The notes: generated by a model not told the origin, from the sequence alone. 64,000 nucleotides of DNA from Devosia sp. FKR38 (GCF_005222805.1 NZ_STGC01000005.1:434001-498000); one strand, 5' to 3'. Positions 44,325 through 53,423 are shown, counted from the first letter of the stretch. Numbers and translations are program-made.

Positions 44325-45371
44325 TCACTCCCGCGCGGCGCGGCTCACCGAATTGCGCACGATCAGCTCGCTGCGCAGCAACACTTCGGTCCGCGCCGGC
44401 GTCTCCCCGGCCAGCAGCGCCAGCAGCAGGTCCATCGCCTCCTCGCCGATCTTGAGGCGGGGCTGCTTCATCGTCGTCAGCGACGGCGTCACAAAGCTGG
44501 CAAAGGAAATATCGTCAAAACCCATCACTGAGAATTCGCGCGGCAGGTCATATTTCCGCGCATTGAGCGAGATGATCACCCCCAGCGCCGTCGCGTCATT
44601 GACGCAGAGGAAAGCGGTCGGCAGCACATCGCGCACAAACATCTGCTCGGTTGCGGCGCGCCCGCTTTCGGTAGTGCCGTCACCATCCAGGATCAGCCGG
44701 GGATCAATGTGTAGCCCCGCGCCGGCCAGCGCTGCGCGATAGCCCTGTTCGCGCAGGCCATTGACCGCCTTGGTGGTCGAGTGGCCGATAAAGGCGATGC
44801 GCCGGTGCCCCTGCGAAATCAGATGCTCAGCGGCAATGCGCGCGCCCTCGAAATTGTCGACGCCCACATAGGGCACCGCGCTATTGGTCACCGGCTCATT
44901 GACCGCCACCATGGGCGGCAGCCGCGTGCCGCTGCCATCGCCGGCGCCCACGCCATAGGGCAGGTGGCCGGTGAACAGGATCAGCCCATCGGCCTGATTG
45001 GAATTGATGAAGCGCAGATAGTCGGTTTCCCGCTCGGGGTCGTTCTGCGTATTGCCGATCAGCACGCCATAGCCGCGCTTGCTGGCCTCGGTCTCGAGTC
45101 CCACCAGAATATTGGAGAAGTTCGGGTCGCCCACATCGGGCGCCAGAATCAGGATCATGTTGGAGCGGCGCATGCGCAGCGAGCGCGCCATGGCATTGGT
45201 GGTATAGCCCGTTTTGGCCACCGCCTCGTTGACGCGGCGGCGCGTGGCGTCGGCCACCTTGGTCGGCTCATTGATCGCCCGGCTGACCGTGGCGATGGAT
45301 ACGCCGGCAATAGCCGCCACGTCCTCGATGGTCGCCAGTTTCTGCTGCTGCAATCTGTGCCTCGCACGCAC
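44325..45371 (-). CDS. LacI-family transcriptional repressor of a sugar ABC operon
   Basis: This repressor of up to 348 residues has an N-terminal LacI helix-turn-helix (ATIEDVAAIAGVSIATVSRA) with the hinge (NAMARSLRMRRS), then a periplasmic-binding-protein-like effector domain (LILAPDVGDPNFSNILVGLE, VMGFDDISFA). It is divergent from the sugar ABC genes and is probably their repressor; the two operators in the gap support this. The GTG at 45371 is listed. A TTG at 45353 with AGG six bases upstream is an equally good start and would give 342 residues. The inducing sugar is unknown. Confidence 0.88.
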   Translation of the reverse strand: MRARHRLQQQKLATIEDVAAIAGVSIATVSRAINEPTKVADATRRRVNEAVAKTGYTTNAMARSLRMRRSNMILILAPDVGDPNFSNILVGLETEASKRGYGVLIGNTQNDPERETDYLRFINSNQADGLILFTGHLPYGVGAGDGSGTRLPPMVAVNEPVTNSAVPYVGVDNFEGARIAAEHLISQGHRRIAFIGHSTTKAVNGLREQGYRAALAGAGLHIDPRLILDGDGTTESGRAATEQMFVRDVLPTAFLCVNDATALGVIISLNARKYDLPREFSVMGFDDISFASFVTPSLTTMKQPRLKIGEEAMDLLLALLAGETPARTEVLLRSELIVRNSVSRAARE

Positions 45372-45453
45372 CCTGGCGCCCGCTCCGCCTGCCTTTAGCA
45401 GATGGCGCAGGCAGCGCCAGCTCCTCCCTGTGGCTTACGCCATTTATGCGCAG

Positions 45454-45488
45454 TGTAAACCTTTACATGGATCATGAAAACCTTTACA
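45454..45488. promoter_or_regulatory. Tandem LacI-type operators
   Basis: TGTAAACCTTTACA (45454-45467) is a perfect palindrome. TGAAAACCTTTACA (45475-45488) repeats it with one change. Their starts are 21 bases apart, two helical turns, so both face the same side of the DNA. They lie in the gap between the LacI gene and the ABC operon it probably represses. Confidence 0.7.
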
Positions 45489-45549
45489 TCTCGCCTCATG
45501 AGCGGAGAGACGGGCCCAAGCCTGCCGCGCTCGGAGGAGGGGGTCGATC

Positions 45550-47091
45550 ATGTCGAGTGCCAACGGCACGTCTGCGCCTGCCATCCTGTCCGCGCACAGG
45601 ATCAGCAAGTCCTTTGGCGACATTCCTGTTCTCTTCTCCATCGATTTCGACATTCGCCCCGGCGAAGTGCACGCCATCATTGGCGAAAACGGCGCCGGCA
45701 AGTCGACGCTCATCAAGATCCTCTCCGGCATCGAGCAGCCCACCTCGGGCAGCATCAGCTTTGATGGAAAGACCGTGGTGCTGCCGCCCAATGGCGCCGC
45801 CGAAGCCATGGGCATCGTGCTCATCCACCAGGAACAGAACCTGGCCGAACATCTGACGGTGGCCGACTCCATTTTCCTCGGCCGCGAGCTCAAGCGCTTC
45901 GGCTTTCTCAACCAGGCCGAGATGCGCCGCCGCGCTGCCGCCGTCATGGCGACGCTGCATGTCGCGGTCGATCCCGATGCGCGCATCGGCTCGCTCTCGG
46001 TGGCCGACAAGCAGATGGTCGAGATCGCCAAGGCCATCAGCCGCGACGCCCGCGTGCTGATCATGGACGAGCCCACGGCCGTGCTCTCGGTGGGCGAGAC
46101 GCAGACCCTGTTCGAGCAGATCCGCCGCCTCACAGCGCGCGGCGTGGCCGTCATCTTCATCTCGCACAAGCTCGACGAGATCATGGAACTGGCCCAGCGC
46201 GTCACCGTGCTGCGCGATGGCCAGCTCATTGCCACCATCGGCACCGAGGCGCTCACCCCCGATTCCATCGCCCAGATGATGGTGGGGCGCGAGCTGTCCA
46301 ATCTCTATCCGCCCAAGCATGAGCCGGACGTGGATGCGCCGGTGGTGCTGCGCGTGCGCAATCTCAGCGCCACGGGCGTCAGCGATATCTCCTTTGATCT
46401 GCGCCGCGGCGAAATCCTCGGCTTTGCCGGGCTCATCGGCTCGGGCCGCACCGCCGTGGCCGAGGCGGTGGTGGGGCTCACCTCGCACACCGGTGGCCAG
46501 ATCGAGCTCGACGGCAAGCCGGTCGATTTCACCCAGGTCGCCCAGTCCGTCGATGCCGGGCTGGCCTATATGACCAAGGATCGCAAGGGCAAGGGCCTGC
46601 TGCTCAACATGGGGCTGCAGCCCAATCTGACCCTGCTCACGCTTAAGAAACATATGCGTGCCGGGTTCCTCGACAGCGCCAGCGAAGCGCGGGCGCTTGA
46701 GCGCGCCGTGCGCCGCTTCGACGTGCGCGCCCGCGACGCCAGCGTGGCCGTCGGCCGCCTGTCGGGTGGCAATCAGCAGAAGCTGATGCTGGGCAAGACC
46801 ATGGAGAGCGAGCCCGACATCATCATCATGGATGAGCCGACCCGCGGCATCGACGTGGGCACCAAGCAGCAGATCTATCACATCATCGCCGCGCTCGCCG
46901 CCGAGGGCAAATCGGTCATCGTCATCTCCTCGGAGATGCAGGAGGTGATCGGGCTCAGCCATCGCGTGGTGGTGATGCGCCAGGGCCGCCTCGCCGGCGT
47001 GCTCGAAGGCGCCGAAATCACGGAATCGGAAATCATGCGGTACGCCGCAGGCATCAAACAGAGTGGACACGATGAGCGCATCAGCGCCTGA
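45550..47091 (+). CDS. Sugar ABC transporter ATPase, RbsA-type (two ABC domains)
   Basis: This 513-residue protein has two fused ABC domains. The first has Walker A GENGAGKST, signature SVADKQMVEIAKA and Walker B VLIMDEPTAVLS. The second has the usual degenerate loop (IGSGRTAVAEA) and signature LSGGNQQKLMLGK with Walker B IIIMDEPTRGID. This is the CUT2 class, as in RbsA, XylG and AraG. GGAGGAGGGG precedes the ATG by about eight bases. It is first of a three-gene operon, after the LacI-type operators. It overlaps the permease gene by 20 bases. Substrate unknown. Confidence 0.91.
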   Translation: MSSANGTSAPAILSAHRISKSFGDIPVLFSIDFDIRPGEVHAIIGENGAGKSTLIKILSGIEQPTSGSISFDGKTVVLPPNGAAEAMGIVLIHQEQNLAEHLTVADSIFLGRELKRFGFLNQAEMRRRAAAVMATLHVAVDPDARIGSLSVADKQMVEIAKAISRDARVLIMDEPTAVLSVGETQTLFEQIRRLTARGVAVIFISHKLDEIMELAQRVTVLRDGQLIATIGTEALTPDSIAQMMVGRELSNLYPPKHEPDVDAPVVLRVRNLSATGVSDISFDLRRGEILGFAGLIGSGRTAVAEAVVGLTSHTGGQIELDGKPVDFTQVAQSVDAGLAYMTKDRKGKGLLLNMGLQPNLTLLTLKKHMRAGFLDSASEARALERAVRRFDVRARDASVAVGRLSGGNQQKLMLGKTMESEPDIIIMDEPTRGIDVGTKQQIYHIIAALAAEGKSVIVISSEMQEVIGLSHRVVVMRQGRLAGVLEGAEITESEIMRYAAGIKQSGHDERISA

Positions 47092-48073
47092 TATGGCAGC
47101 CAAACCCGCACGCGGCTTCCGCATCGACCTCAAGACGGCCGGCCCCCTGGTGGCCCTGGCCCTGCTGGTGCTGCTTGGCGTCACGCTCAACGAGAATTTC
47201 CTCACCTACAACAATCTCACCAATGTGCTGGCGCGCTCGTCCTTCATTGGCATCATCGCCATCGGCGCCACCTTCGTGATCACATCGGGCGGGCTCGACC
47301 TGTCGGTCGGCTCCATGGCGGCGGTCATCGCCGGCGCCATGATCATGGTAATGAACTGGCTGATCCCCTCGATGGGCATCGGCTGGGGCGTGGTGCTGGC
47401 CGGCATGGCCGTGGGCATTCTTGTGGGTGGTGTGGCCGGCGTCGGCAACGGCATGATGATCACCCGCGGCCGCATCGAGGCTTTCATCGTCACCCTGGGC
47501 ACCATGGGCATCTTCCGCTCCCTGGTGACCTTCCTCGCCAATGGCGGCACGCTGTCGCTCAACTTCGAGGTCGCCGACGTCTATCGCCCGGTCTATTACG
47601 ATGGCCTGCTGGGCGTGCCCTATCCCATCATCGTCTTCGCCCTGGTGGCCATCGGCGGCGAAATCGTCATGCGCCGCACCGCCTTCGGCCGCTATTGCGC
47701 CGCCATCGGTTCAAACGAACAAGTGGCCCGCTATTCCTCGATCAATGTCGATAACGTCCGCCTCATGACCTACATCCTGCAGGGTGTGCTGGTCGGCGTC
47801 GCCGTGCTGCTCTATGTGCCGCGCCTCGGTTCGGCCTCTAGCACGACGGGCGTCTTGTGGGAGCTCGAAGCCATCGCCGGCGTCATCATCGGCGGCACCA
47901 CGCTCAAGGGTGGCTATGGCCGCGTCTGGGGCACGGTGGTGGGCGTCGTGATCCTGGGCCTGATCGGCAACATCCTCAATTTGCAGAGCCTGATCAGCCC
48001 CTATCTCAACGGGGCCTTCCAGGGCGTCATCATCATTCTGGCCGTGCTGTTGCAGCGCGGTCGCCGCAGATAG
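47072..48073 (+). CDS. Sugar ABC transporter permease, RbsC-type
   Basis: This 333-residue CUT2 permease has about 8-10 spans. Typical blocks include FVITSGGLDLSVGSM, TRGRIEAFIVTLGTMGIFRS and GSNEQVARYSSINVDNVRL (core), followed by EAIAGVIIGGTTLKGG. It works with the double ATPase and the binding protein. ATG at 47072 has GTGGA at suitable distance; a GTG nine bases earlier is possible. The start lies inside the ATPase gene, so the genes are coupled. The operon is likely repressed by the divergent LacI protein. Confidence 0.9.
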   Translation: MSASAPDMAAKPARGFRIDLKTAGPLVALALLVLLGVTLNENFLTYNNLTNVLARSSFIGIIAIGATFVITSGGLDLSVGSMAAVIAGAMIMVMNWLIPSMGIGWGVVLAGMAVGILVGGVAGVGNGMMITRGRIEAFIVTLGTMGIFRSLVTFLANGGTLSLNFEVADVYRPVYYDGLLGVPYPIIVFALVAIGGEIVMRRTAFGRYCAAIGSNEQVARYSSINVDNVRLMTYILQGVLVGVAVLLYVPRLGSASSTTGVLWELEAIAGVIIGGTTLKGGYGRVWGTVVGVVILGLIGNILNLQSLISPYLNGAFQGVIIILAVLLQRGRRR

Positions 48074-48121
48074 CCGACAAGGCTTACATCGCCCGCAACG
48101 GGCACTCACGGGAGGACTGAA

Positions 48122-49072
48122 ATGAAACTGGTGAAATCCCTATTGGCAGTGGCGGTCACCGCCACCGGCCTCGGCGGCGTCGCCATCGCCCAGGACAAGG
48201 TGACCATCGGCGTGTCTGTGCCGGCGGCTGACCATGGCTGGACGGGCGGGGTGAACTATTTCGCCCAGCAGGCCATCGACCGCCTCAAGACCACCTATCC
48301 CAATGTCGACTTCGTCTTTGCCTCGGCGCCCGACGCGCCCAAGCAGATCGCCGACATCGAGGACATGGTGTCGACCCGCAATATCGACGCCCTGGTCATC
48401 CTGCCGGGTGACCCCGACGCCATGACCTCGGCCATCAAGCAGGTCAAGGACGCCGGCAAGTTCGTAACGGTCGTGGATCGTCAGCTGTCGATCTCGGGCG
48501 TTGAAAACCTCTATGTGGCCGGCGACAACCCGGGCCTGGGCGCCAACTCGGCCGAATACTTCAAGTCGGTCATGCCCGATGGCGGCAATATCGTCATCCT
48601 GCGCGGCCTGCCGATCCCGATCGACGCCCAGCGTTTCGACGCCTTCATGGCCGGCATCGAAGGCACCAATATCACGGTGCTGGACGATGAATTCGCCAAC
48701 TGGAACCGCGATGACGGCTTCAAGGTGATGCAGGACTTCCTGACCCGCTTCCCCGACATCAAGGGCGTCTGGGCACAGGACGACGACATTGCCCTGGGCG
48801 CCATCGAAGCCATCAAGCAGGCCGGCCGTGACAAGGAGATGTTCATCGTCGGCGGCGCCGGCATGCAGCAGATCCTGCAGGCCGTTGCCGATGGCAGCGC
48901 GCTCACCCCGGTCGACGTCAGCTACAGCCCGGCGATGATCGCCACGGCCATCGAGCTGACCACGTCCCACCTGGTGGGCGGCATCCAGGTGGCCGGTCGC
49001 TATATCCTCGACTCCACCCTGATCACCAAGGACAACGCGGCCGAGTTCCTCGATCCTTCCAGCCCGTTCTAA
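48122..49072 (+). CDS. Sugar-binding periplasmic protein, RbsB-type
   Basis: This 316-residue exported binding protein has a signal peptide (MKLVKSLLAVAVTATGLGGV, cut before QDKVT). The fold is that of ribose/galactose-binding proteins (VTIGVSVPAADHGWTGGVNY, DALVILPGDPDAMTSAI, QAGRDKEMFIVGG). Residues that would contact a pentose, hexose or polyol are not diagnostic, so the ligand is left open. GGGAGGACTGA precedes the ATG. It is last in its operon and is followed by a good terminator. Confidence 0.9.
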   Translation: MKLVKSLLAVAVTATGLGGVAIAQDKVTIGVSVPAADHGWTGGVNYFAQQAIDRLKTTYPNVDFVFASAPDAPKQIADIEDMVSTRNIDALVILPGDPDAMTSAIKQVKDAGKFVTVVDRQLSISGVENLYVAGDNPGLGANSAEYFKSVMPDGGNIVILRGLPIPIDAQRFDAFMAGIEGTNITVLDDEFANWNRDDGFKVMQDFLTRFPDIKGVWAQDDDIALGAIEAIKQAGRDKEMFIVGGAGMQQILQAVADGSALTPVDVSYSPAMIATAIELTTSHLVGGIQVAGRYILDSTLITKDNAAEFLDPSSPF

Positions 49073-49095
49073 TCTCCCTTTCAGAGCGGACAGGC

Positions 49096-49125
49096 AAAGG
49101 GCGCCCACAAGGCGCCCTTTGTTTT
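49096..49125 (+). terminator. Intrinsic terminator after the sugar ABC operon
   Basis: AAAGGGCGCC and GGCGCCCTTT form a perfect 10-bp stem with a CACAA loop, then GTTTTG. It lies 23 bases after the stop of the binding-protein gene. The A-run on the left side means it can also serve copZ on the opposite strand. Confidence 0.85.
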
Positions 49126-49158
49126 GGGTGGGGCAGGGGGCGCACCGGGCGCCCGGGC

Positions 49159-49359
49159 TTACACAGCCTCTGGCGTATAGCCTGCCTCGCGGATCGCCGC
49201 TTCGCCCTTGGCGCGGTCGCCGGTGAAGCGCACCTTGTGGCTGGCCAGGTCCACCGCAATGCTGGCGCCGGGCAGGGCCTCTTGCAGCGCCTTGGTCACC
49301 GTGCCCACGCAGTGGTTGCAGGTCATGTCATTGACGGTCAGTTCGATTGTTTCGGCCAT
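49159..49359 (-). CDS. copZ: Copper chaperone CopZ (heavy-metal-associated domain)
   Basis: This 66-residue protein is a single HMA domain with the metal-binding MTCNHC motif (Cys14 and Cys17). It carries Cu(I) to CopA or to CueR. ATG at 49359 is chosen because AAGGA lies nine bases upstream and the HMA fold begins here; an open frame runs further back into cueR. It follows the cueR stop by one base as the last gene of copA-cueR-copZ and is followed by a terminator. Length is normal for the family. Confidence 0.92.
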   Translation of the reverse strand: MAETIELTVNDMTCNHCVGTVTKALQEALPGASIAVDLASHKVRFTGDRAKGEAAIREAGYTPEAV

Positions 49360-49360
49360 G

Positions 49361-49771
49361 TCAGTGTCCTTTGGTTGCGCGCGCCTCGCCGGCGAGCTCG
49401 TCGAGAATGGGGCAGTCGGGGCGATCATCCCCGCCGCAGCAATGGGCCAGGTGCTTGAGCGTGCGCACCATGCCCTCGAGATCGGCGATCTTGGCTTCGA
49501 GCGCCGCGATATGGTTCACCGCGATGGCCTTGACCTCGCCACTGGCCCGGCCCTTGTCCTGCCACAGACCCAACAGCGCGGCGGTCTCATCCACCGAAAA
49601 GCCCAGCGTCCGCGCCCGTTTGACGAAGCGCAGCAGATGCACCTCCGCCCCGCCATAGACGCGATAATTGCTGCCCGTGCGCTGCGCCGGGCGGATCAGC
49701 CCGATCGACTCGTAATAGCGGATCATCTTGGCCGAGACGCCCGAGGCGCTGGCCGCTTCGCCAATATTCAT
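49361..49771 (-). CDS. cueR: MerR-family copper-responsive activator CueR
   Basis: This 136-residue regulator has an N-terminal MerR winged helix ([21 protein letters not shown]), a dimerisation helix (about 80-108) and the C-terminal Cu(I) loop with Cys112 and Cys120 in [12 protein letters not shown], the same positions as in E. coli CueR. It untwists promoters with long spacers when Cu(I) is bound. The ATG overlaps the copA stop (ATGA). The copA promoter, with a 19-base spacer, is the expected target, which would make the operon autoregulated. In rhizobia the same protein is named HmrR. Confidence 0.93.
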   Translation of the reverse strand: MNIGEAASASGVSAKMIRYYESIGLIRPAQRTGSNYRVYGGAEVHLLRFVKRARTLGFSVDETAALLGLWQDKGRASGEVKAIAVNHIAALEAKIADLEGMVRTLKHLAHCCGGDDRPDCPILDELAGEARATKGH

Positions 49772-52020
49772 CGCAGGCTCCCCGCCACCGTGCGCAGACG
49801 CTGCGCATTGCTCACCACAAAGATTGACGACAGCGCCATGGCCCCGGCCCCGATCATCGGCGACAGCAGAATGCCGAACGCAGGATAGAGCACGCCCGCC
49901 GCCACCGGGATCAGCGCGACATTATAGCCAAAGGCCCAGGCCAGGTTTTCCCAGATATTGCGCATGGTCGCCCGGCTCATGGTCAGCGCGTCCAGCACGC
50001 CTCTGAGATCGCCGCCCAGCAGCACCACATCGGCGCTTTCGATGGCCGCATCGGTGCCGGTGCCCACGGCAATGCCCACATCGGCCTCCGCCAGCGCCGG
50101 CGCGTCATTGATACCGTCACCGACAAAGGCCACCTTGCCGAACTGCCGCAACGCCTTGAGCGTGGCGACCTTGTCGGCCGGCAACACCTGCGCCCGCACT
50201 TCGCTAATGCCCAACTGCCGGGCAATGGCCTCGGCCGTGCGCTGATTGTCGCCCGAGATCATCACGGTCTTGAGCCCCCGTGCATGCAGTTCGGCAATCA
50301 CCGCCGCGCTGGAGGACTTGACCCGGTCGGCCACCACAATGGCCGCCGCCAATTTGTCATCGATGGCCACGAACACCGCTGTCTTGCCGGCATCGGCAAA
50401 GCCCTCGATGGCTGCGCTGAAGTCAGAAAAATCCAGATGTCCCAGGTGCCGCTGCGAGCCCACGGCCACTAGTCGCCCATCGACCCGCGCCGTGACGCCA
50501 TTGCCGGCCTCGGCCACGAAATCGGTGACAGTACCCGGTGTCAGCCCCAGTCGTTCAGCTTCCGCCACGATGGCGCTGCCGATCGGATGTTCGGATTTCG
50601 CCTCCACCGCCGCCACCAGCGCCAGCACCTCGTCATGCTCGAAGTCATCATCGAGGATGAAATCGGTCAGTGCCGGCTTGCCCTCGGTCAGCGTGCCGGT
50701 CTTGTCAAAGGCCACCACGGCGACGTCGCGCAACTGCTGCAGGGCAGAGCTCTTGCGGAACAGCACGCCCAGCTCGGCCGCGCGGCCGGTGCCCACCATG
50801 ATCGAGGTCGGCGTCGCCAGCCCCATGGCGCAGGGGCAGGCGATGATCAGCACCGCCACCGCATTGACCATGCCGAACACATAGCCCGGCGTGGGTCCGA
50901 AAACCGCCCACACCGCAAAGGTCAGCACCGCTGCGACCATGACAGCGGGCACAAACCAGGCGGTGATCTGGTCGACCACGCCCTGGATGGGCAGCTTGCC
51001 GCCCTGCGCCTCTTCCACCATGCGGATGATCTGCGCCAGCGTGGTGTCGCCGCCCACCTTGGTGGCGCGGAAGCGCACACTGCCCGAGATATTGAGCGTG
51101 CCGCCGATCACCGCATCGCCCACGCCGCGCGTCACAGGCAGCGATTCGCCCGAGATCATCGATTCATCGATCGGGCTTGATCCCTCGATGATCTCGCCAT
51201 CCACGGCAATCTTCTCGCCCGGACGCACCACGATCACGTCGCCGACGCGCACCTGCTCCACCGGCATTTCGCTGATCGCGCCATTCTGTTCCACGCGGGC
51301 CGTGCGCGCCTGTTCGCGCACCAGTCGCCCGATGGCATCGCCGGTGCGGCCCTTGGCGATGGCCTCCAGCCAACGCCCCACCAGGATCAGCGTCACGATC
51401 ACGGCCGCTGATTCGTAATAGACATATTGCGCTTCGCTGGGCAGCAGCTGCGGCGCGAAGGTGGCGACCACCGAATAGAGATAGGCTGCGCCCGACCCCA
51501 GGGCCACCAGTGCATTCATCTCCGGCGCGCCGCGCAGCAGCGCCGGAATGCCCGACACGAAGAAGCGCCGCCCCGGCACCGCCAGCACAAAGCTCGCCAG
51601 CGCGAAATAGATCAGGTTCAGCACGCCCTGCGGCACCACCGAGATCACCGCCATGTGGAACGGCATATAGAGATGCCCGCCCATTTCCAGCACCAGCAGG
51701 GGCAGGGTGGGGATGGCGGCCAGGATCACATCGCGCCGCAGCCCTTGTGCATCCTCGTCATGATGCTGGTGCCCGCCGCTGTGCTGAGGCGTGCTGGGCG
51801 TCACCTTGGCGCCATAGCCCGCCTTCGCAATAGCCGCCAGCAGCGGGGTCGCATCGCCCGATGCGCTGTGCACCGTGGCCCGCTCGGTGGCGAAATTGAC
51901 GCTGGCCGTTTCGACCCCCGGCACCTTGAGCAGGGCCTTTTCGACGCGGGCCACGCAAGAGGCGCAGGTCATGCCCTCGATATCGATGCTCACGGCGGCG
52001 GAATGGGTGTATGAGTGCAT
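49768..52020 (-). CDS. copA: Cu(I)-exporting P1B-type ATPase CopA
   Basis: This 750-residue inner-membrane pump exports Cu(I). It has one N-terminal HMA domain with MTCASC (Cys19 and Cys22), eight predicted membrane helices, the ion-path CPC (395-397), phosphorylation site Asp439 in DKTGT, the HP motif (SEHPIGSA) and the hinge [10 protein letters not shown]. The short His-containing stretch after the HMA domain ([11 protein letters not shown]) may bind metal. ATG at 52020 has AGGGGAC about nine bases upstream; the frame extends into the promoter. It is first of copA-cueR-copZ. Confidence 0.95.
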   Translation of the reverse strand: MHSYTHSAAVSIDIEGMTCASCVARVEKALLKVPGVETASVNFATERATVHSASGDATPLLAAIAKAGYGAKVTPSTPQHSGGHQHHDEDAQGLRRDVILAAIPTLPLLVLEMGGHLYMPFHMAVISVVPQGVLNLIYFALASFVLAVPGRRFFVSGIPALLRGAPEMNALVALGSGAAYLYSVVATFAPQLLPSEAQYVYYESAAVIVTLILVGRWLEAIAKGRTGDAIGRLVREQARTARVEQNGAISEMPVEQVRVGDVIVVRPGEKIAVDGEIIEGSSPIDESMISGESLPVTRGVGDAVIGGTLNISGSVRFRATKVGGDTTLAQIIRMVEEAQGGKLPIQGVVDQITAWFVPAVMVAAVLTFAVWAVFGPTPGYVFGMVNAVAVLIIACPCAMGLATPTSIMVGTGRAAELGVLFRKSSALQQLRDVAVVAFDKTGTLTEGKPALTDFILDDDFEHDEVLALVAAVEAKSEHPIGSAIVAEAERLGLTPGTVTDFVAEAGNGVTARVDGRLVAVGSQRHLGHLDFSDFSAAIEGFADAGKTAVFVAIDDKLAAAIVVADRVKSSSAAVIAELHARGLKTVMISGDNQRTAEAIARQLGISEVRAQVLPADKVATLKALRQFGKVAFVGDGINDAPALAEADVGIAVGTGTDAAIESADVVLLGGDLRGVLDALTMSRATMRNIWENLAWAFGYNVALIPVAAGVLYPAFGILLSPMIGAGAMALSSIFVVSNAQRLRTVAGSLR

Positions 52021-52042
52021 GGGTTGTCCCCTTTCGCGGTGA

Positions 52043-52073
52043 CATATAGACCTTCCCATGGTGGTAAGGTCAA
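52043..52073 (-). promoter_or_regulatory. CueR-type promoter of copA
   Basis: On the minus strand TTGACC is the -35 and TATATG the -10, with a 19-base spacer that is too long for unaided sigma-70. The spacer holds the dyad ACCTTACC-N5-GGGAAGGT (52050-52070), the classic CueR/HmrR site. Long spacer plus dyad is the hallmark of MerR-type activation. The -10 ends 23 bases before the copA ATG. Confidence 0.82.
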
Positions 52074-52165
52074 CGGCTCTGCGTCAGGTTGGCGCGGTCA
52101 CAGTTCTACTGTTTAAACTCTTGGCATCGTGCCAGTATAAGCAGCAACGTCAGGAGACTCGTCCA

Positions 52166-52888
52166 ATGGCCGTTGCGCGCATAGACATTCACAACTCGGA
52201 CGTCCCGGTGCTTTGCCAAAGCTGCGAAGCAAGGCACAAGGGCATGTGCGGAGCGCTCGATGCCGAGCAGCTCAAATCGCTGGCGCGCCAGACGCGCCGT
52301 GTGCATCACGCGGCCGGCGAGGAAATGGTCGCCGAGGCCATGCCCGTCACCGGCTATGGCAATGTCATGCGCGGCGTGGTCAAGCTCTCCAAGGTGCTTG
52401 AGGATGGGCGTCAGCAGGTGGTAGGCCTGCAATTCGCCCCCGATCTGCTCGGTCGCCTCTTCGCCAAGGAAAGCCGGGTGACTGCCGAAGCGGCCTCCGA
52501 TGTGGATATCTGCATGGTGCCCAAATCGGCGCTGGAGCGGCTGGTGCAGGAAAATCCGGCGCTCGAACATCGCCTGATGGAACAGACCCTGCGCGAGTTG
52601 GACGAGGCTCGCGACTGGATGGTGACCCTGGGCCGCAAGACCGCTGCCGAAAAAGTCGCCAGCTTCCTCTATCTCATTGCCAGCCATATCGATCCGTCCC
52701 AGGGCAAGGCCGTGGCGACCTTCGATCTGCCGCTGACCCGCGCCGACATCGGCGATTTCCTCGGCCTCACCATCGAGACGGTGAGTCGGCAGATGAGCAA
52801 GCTCAAGGCCGATGGTGTGGTCGAGATCGAGAACTACCGCCATGTGCGCGTGCCCGATCTGGGACGCCTGCGCGCACGCTGCGGCTGA
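52166..52888 (+). CDS. Crp/Fnr-family regulator with Fe-S cysteines (FnrN type)
   Basis: This 240-residue regulator has an N-terminal CX2CX7C set (Cys17, Cys20, Cys28) and Cys116, the four ligands of an oxygen-labile [4Fe-4S] cluster. A cyclic-nucleotide-like beta-barrel, a dimer helix and a C-terminal helix-turn-helix (DIGDFLGLTIETVSRQMSKL) follow; the E..SR pattern of the recognition helix predicts an Fnr box TTGAT-N4-ATCAA. This CX2CX7C form is that of rhizobial FnrN/FnrL. ATG at 52166 has AGGAGA nine bases upstream. It is divergent from copA; no Fnr box is seen in the shared gap. It senses oxygen loss; targets lie elsewhere. Confidence 0.89.
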   Translation: MAVARIDIHNSDVPVLCQSCEARHKGMCGALDAEQLKSLARQTRRVHHAAGEEMVAEAMPVTGYGNVMRGVVKLSKVLEDGRQQVVGLQFAPDLLGRLFAKESRVTAEAASDVDICMVPKSALERLVQENPALEHRLMEQTLRELDEARDWMVTLGRKTAAEKVASFLYLIASHIDPSQGKAVATFDLPLTRADIGDFLGLTIETVSRQMSKLKADGVVEIENYRHVRVPDLGRLRARCG

Positions 52889-52987
52889 GCCGCCCATTTG
52901 CTATGCAGCAGCCGCGCAACGCGGCTGGCGCTGAAATGGGCCACACACCCGGTGCATAGCTCTTTTCCAGATGGTCAAAAATCAATT

Positions 52988-53012
52988 AACGGCGCCAAAA
53001 GGCGCCGTTTCT
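52988..53012 (+). terminator. Intrinsic terminator after the Fnr-type gene
   Basis: AACGGCGCC-AAAA-GGCGCCGTT is a perfect 9-bp stem followed by TCTGCATTTT. It lies 100 bases after the stop of the Fnr-type gene, the only gene it could serve on this strand. Confidence 0.75.
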
Positions 53013-53120
53013 GCATTTTAGTCAATATTTTCAGTGGTTTGTGCGAGGCATTTCAGCCGAACTTTTGCCGTTCGCCGGGTAGCGCGATGAACGGTAGATG
53101 ACGGGATTGCCTCTTTTGTT

Positions 53121-53133
53121 TGCACTGAGTGCA
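53121..53133. promoter_or_regulatory. Palindrome upstream of the DUF1127 gene
   Basis: TGCACT-G-AGTGCA is a perfect 6-bp dyad 81 bases before the DUF1127 start, with a further TGTGCAC just downstream. It lies where a promoter is expected and may be an operator, but no regulator can be named. Confidence 0.35.
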
Positions 53134-53214
53134 TAACGGATGTGCACAAAGGCTGACTTCTAATCACGACGGGGCGGGTCTACATAAGGGTCATCAAACG
53201 AAGGGGAACCGAAA

Positions 53215-53361
53215 ATGAACATCCGCCAGAAAATCGCACAGTTTGCTCAGTACCAGCGCACGATGCGCGAACTCAACGCTCTCGACAGCCGTCAGCTGAG
53301 CGATCTGGGCATCACCAAGGGCGACATCAAGAACATCGCTCGCGGCGACTTCGCTCGCTAA
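53215..53361 (+). CDS. DUF1127 small protein, 48 aa
   Basis: This complete 48-residue frame from ATG to TAA has a GGGGAACC ribosome-binding region upstream. The sequence has the DUF1127 (YjiS-like) core: basic N-terminal helix MNIRQKIAQFAQYQ, then RELNALDSRQLSDLGITKGD, then IARGDFAR. Alphaproteobacterial DUF1127 proteins are abundant small Arg-rich regulators tied to phosphate, carbon or stress responses and RNA metabolism; here the exact role is open. It is a single gene with its own terminator. An Fnr-type regulator lies upstream and YbaK is convergent. Confidence 0.88.
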   Translation: MNIRQKIAQFAQYQRTMRELNALDSRQLSDLGITKGDIKNIARGDFAR

Positions 53362-53392
53362 TCCGAGCCAGCCTGCCAATAGACTTGAGATG

Positions 53393-53423
53393 AAGGCGTC
53401 CACTTGGGCGCCTTTTGTCTTTT
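53393..53423 (+). terminator. Intrinsic terminator after the DUF1127 gene
   Basis: AAGGCGTCC-ACTT-GGGCGCCTT pairs over nine bases (one G-U), followed by TTGTCTTTT. It is 31 bases past the DUF1127 stop and in front of the convergent ybaK end. Confidence 0.8.

Larger units (their letters stand above)
52889..53214. other. Intergenic region with hairpins, no gene seen
   Basis: The stretch between the Fnr-type and DUF1127 genes holds CAGCCGCG-CAA-CGCGGCTG (52909-52927), the terminator at 52988 and the TGCACT-G-AGTGCA palindrome (53121). I see no coding frame with a ribosome-binding site. The AT-rich segment after 53010 probably holds the DUF1127 promoter. Confidence 0.5.

Noticed and set aside
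49768-52888. Fnr box in the copA/Fnr-type gene gap linking copper export to oxygen
   Set aside because: No TTGAT-N4-ATCAA sequence is present between the two starts; only the CueR dyad is clear.
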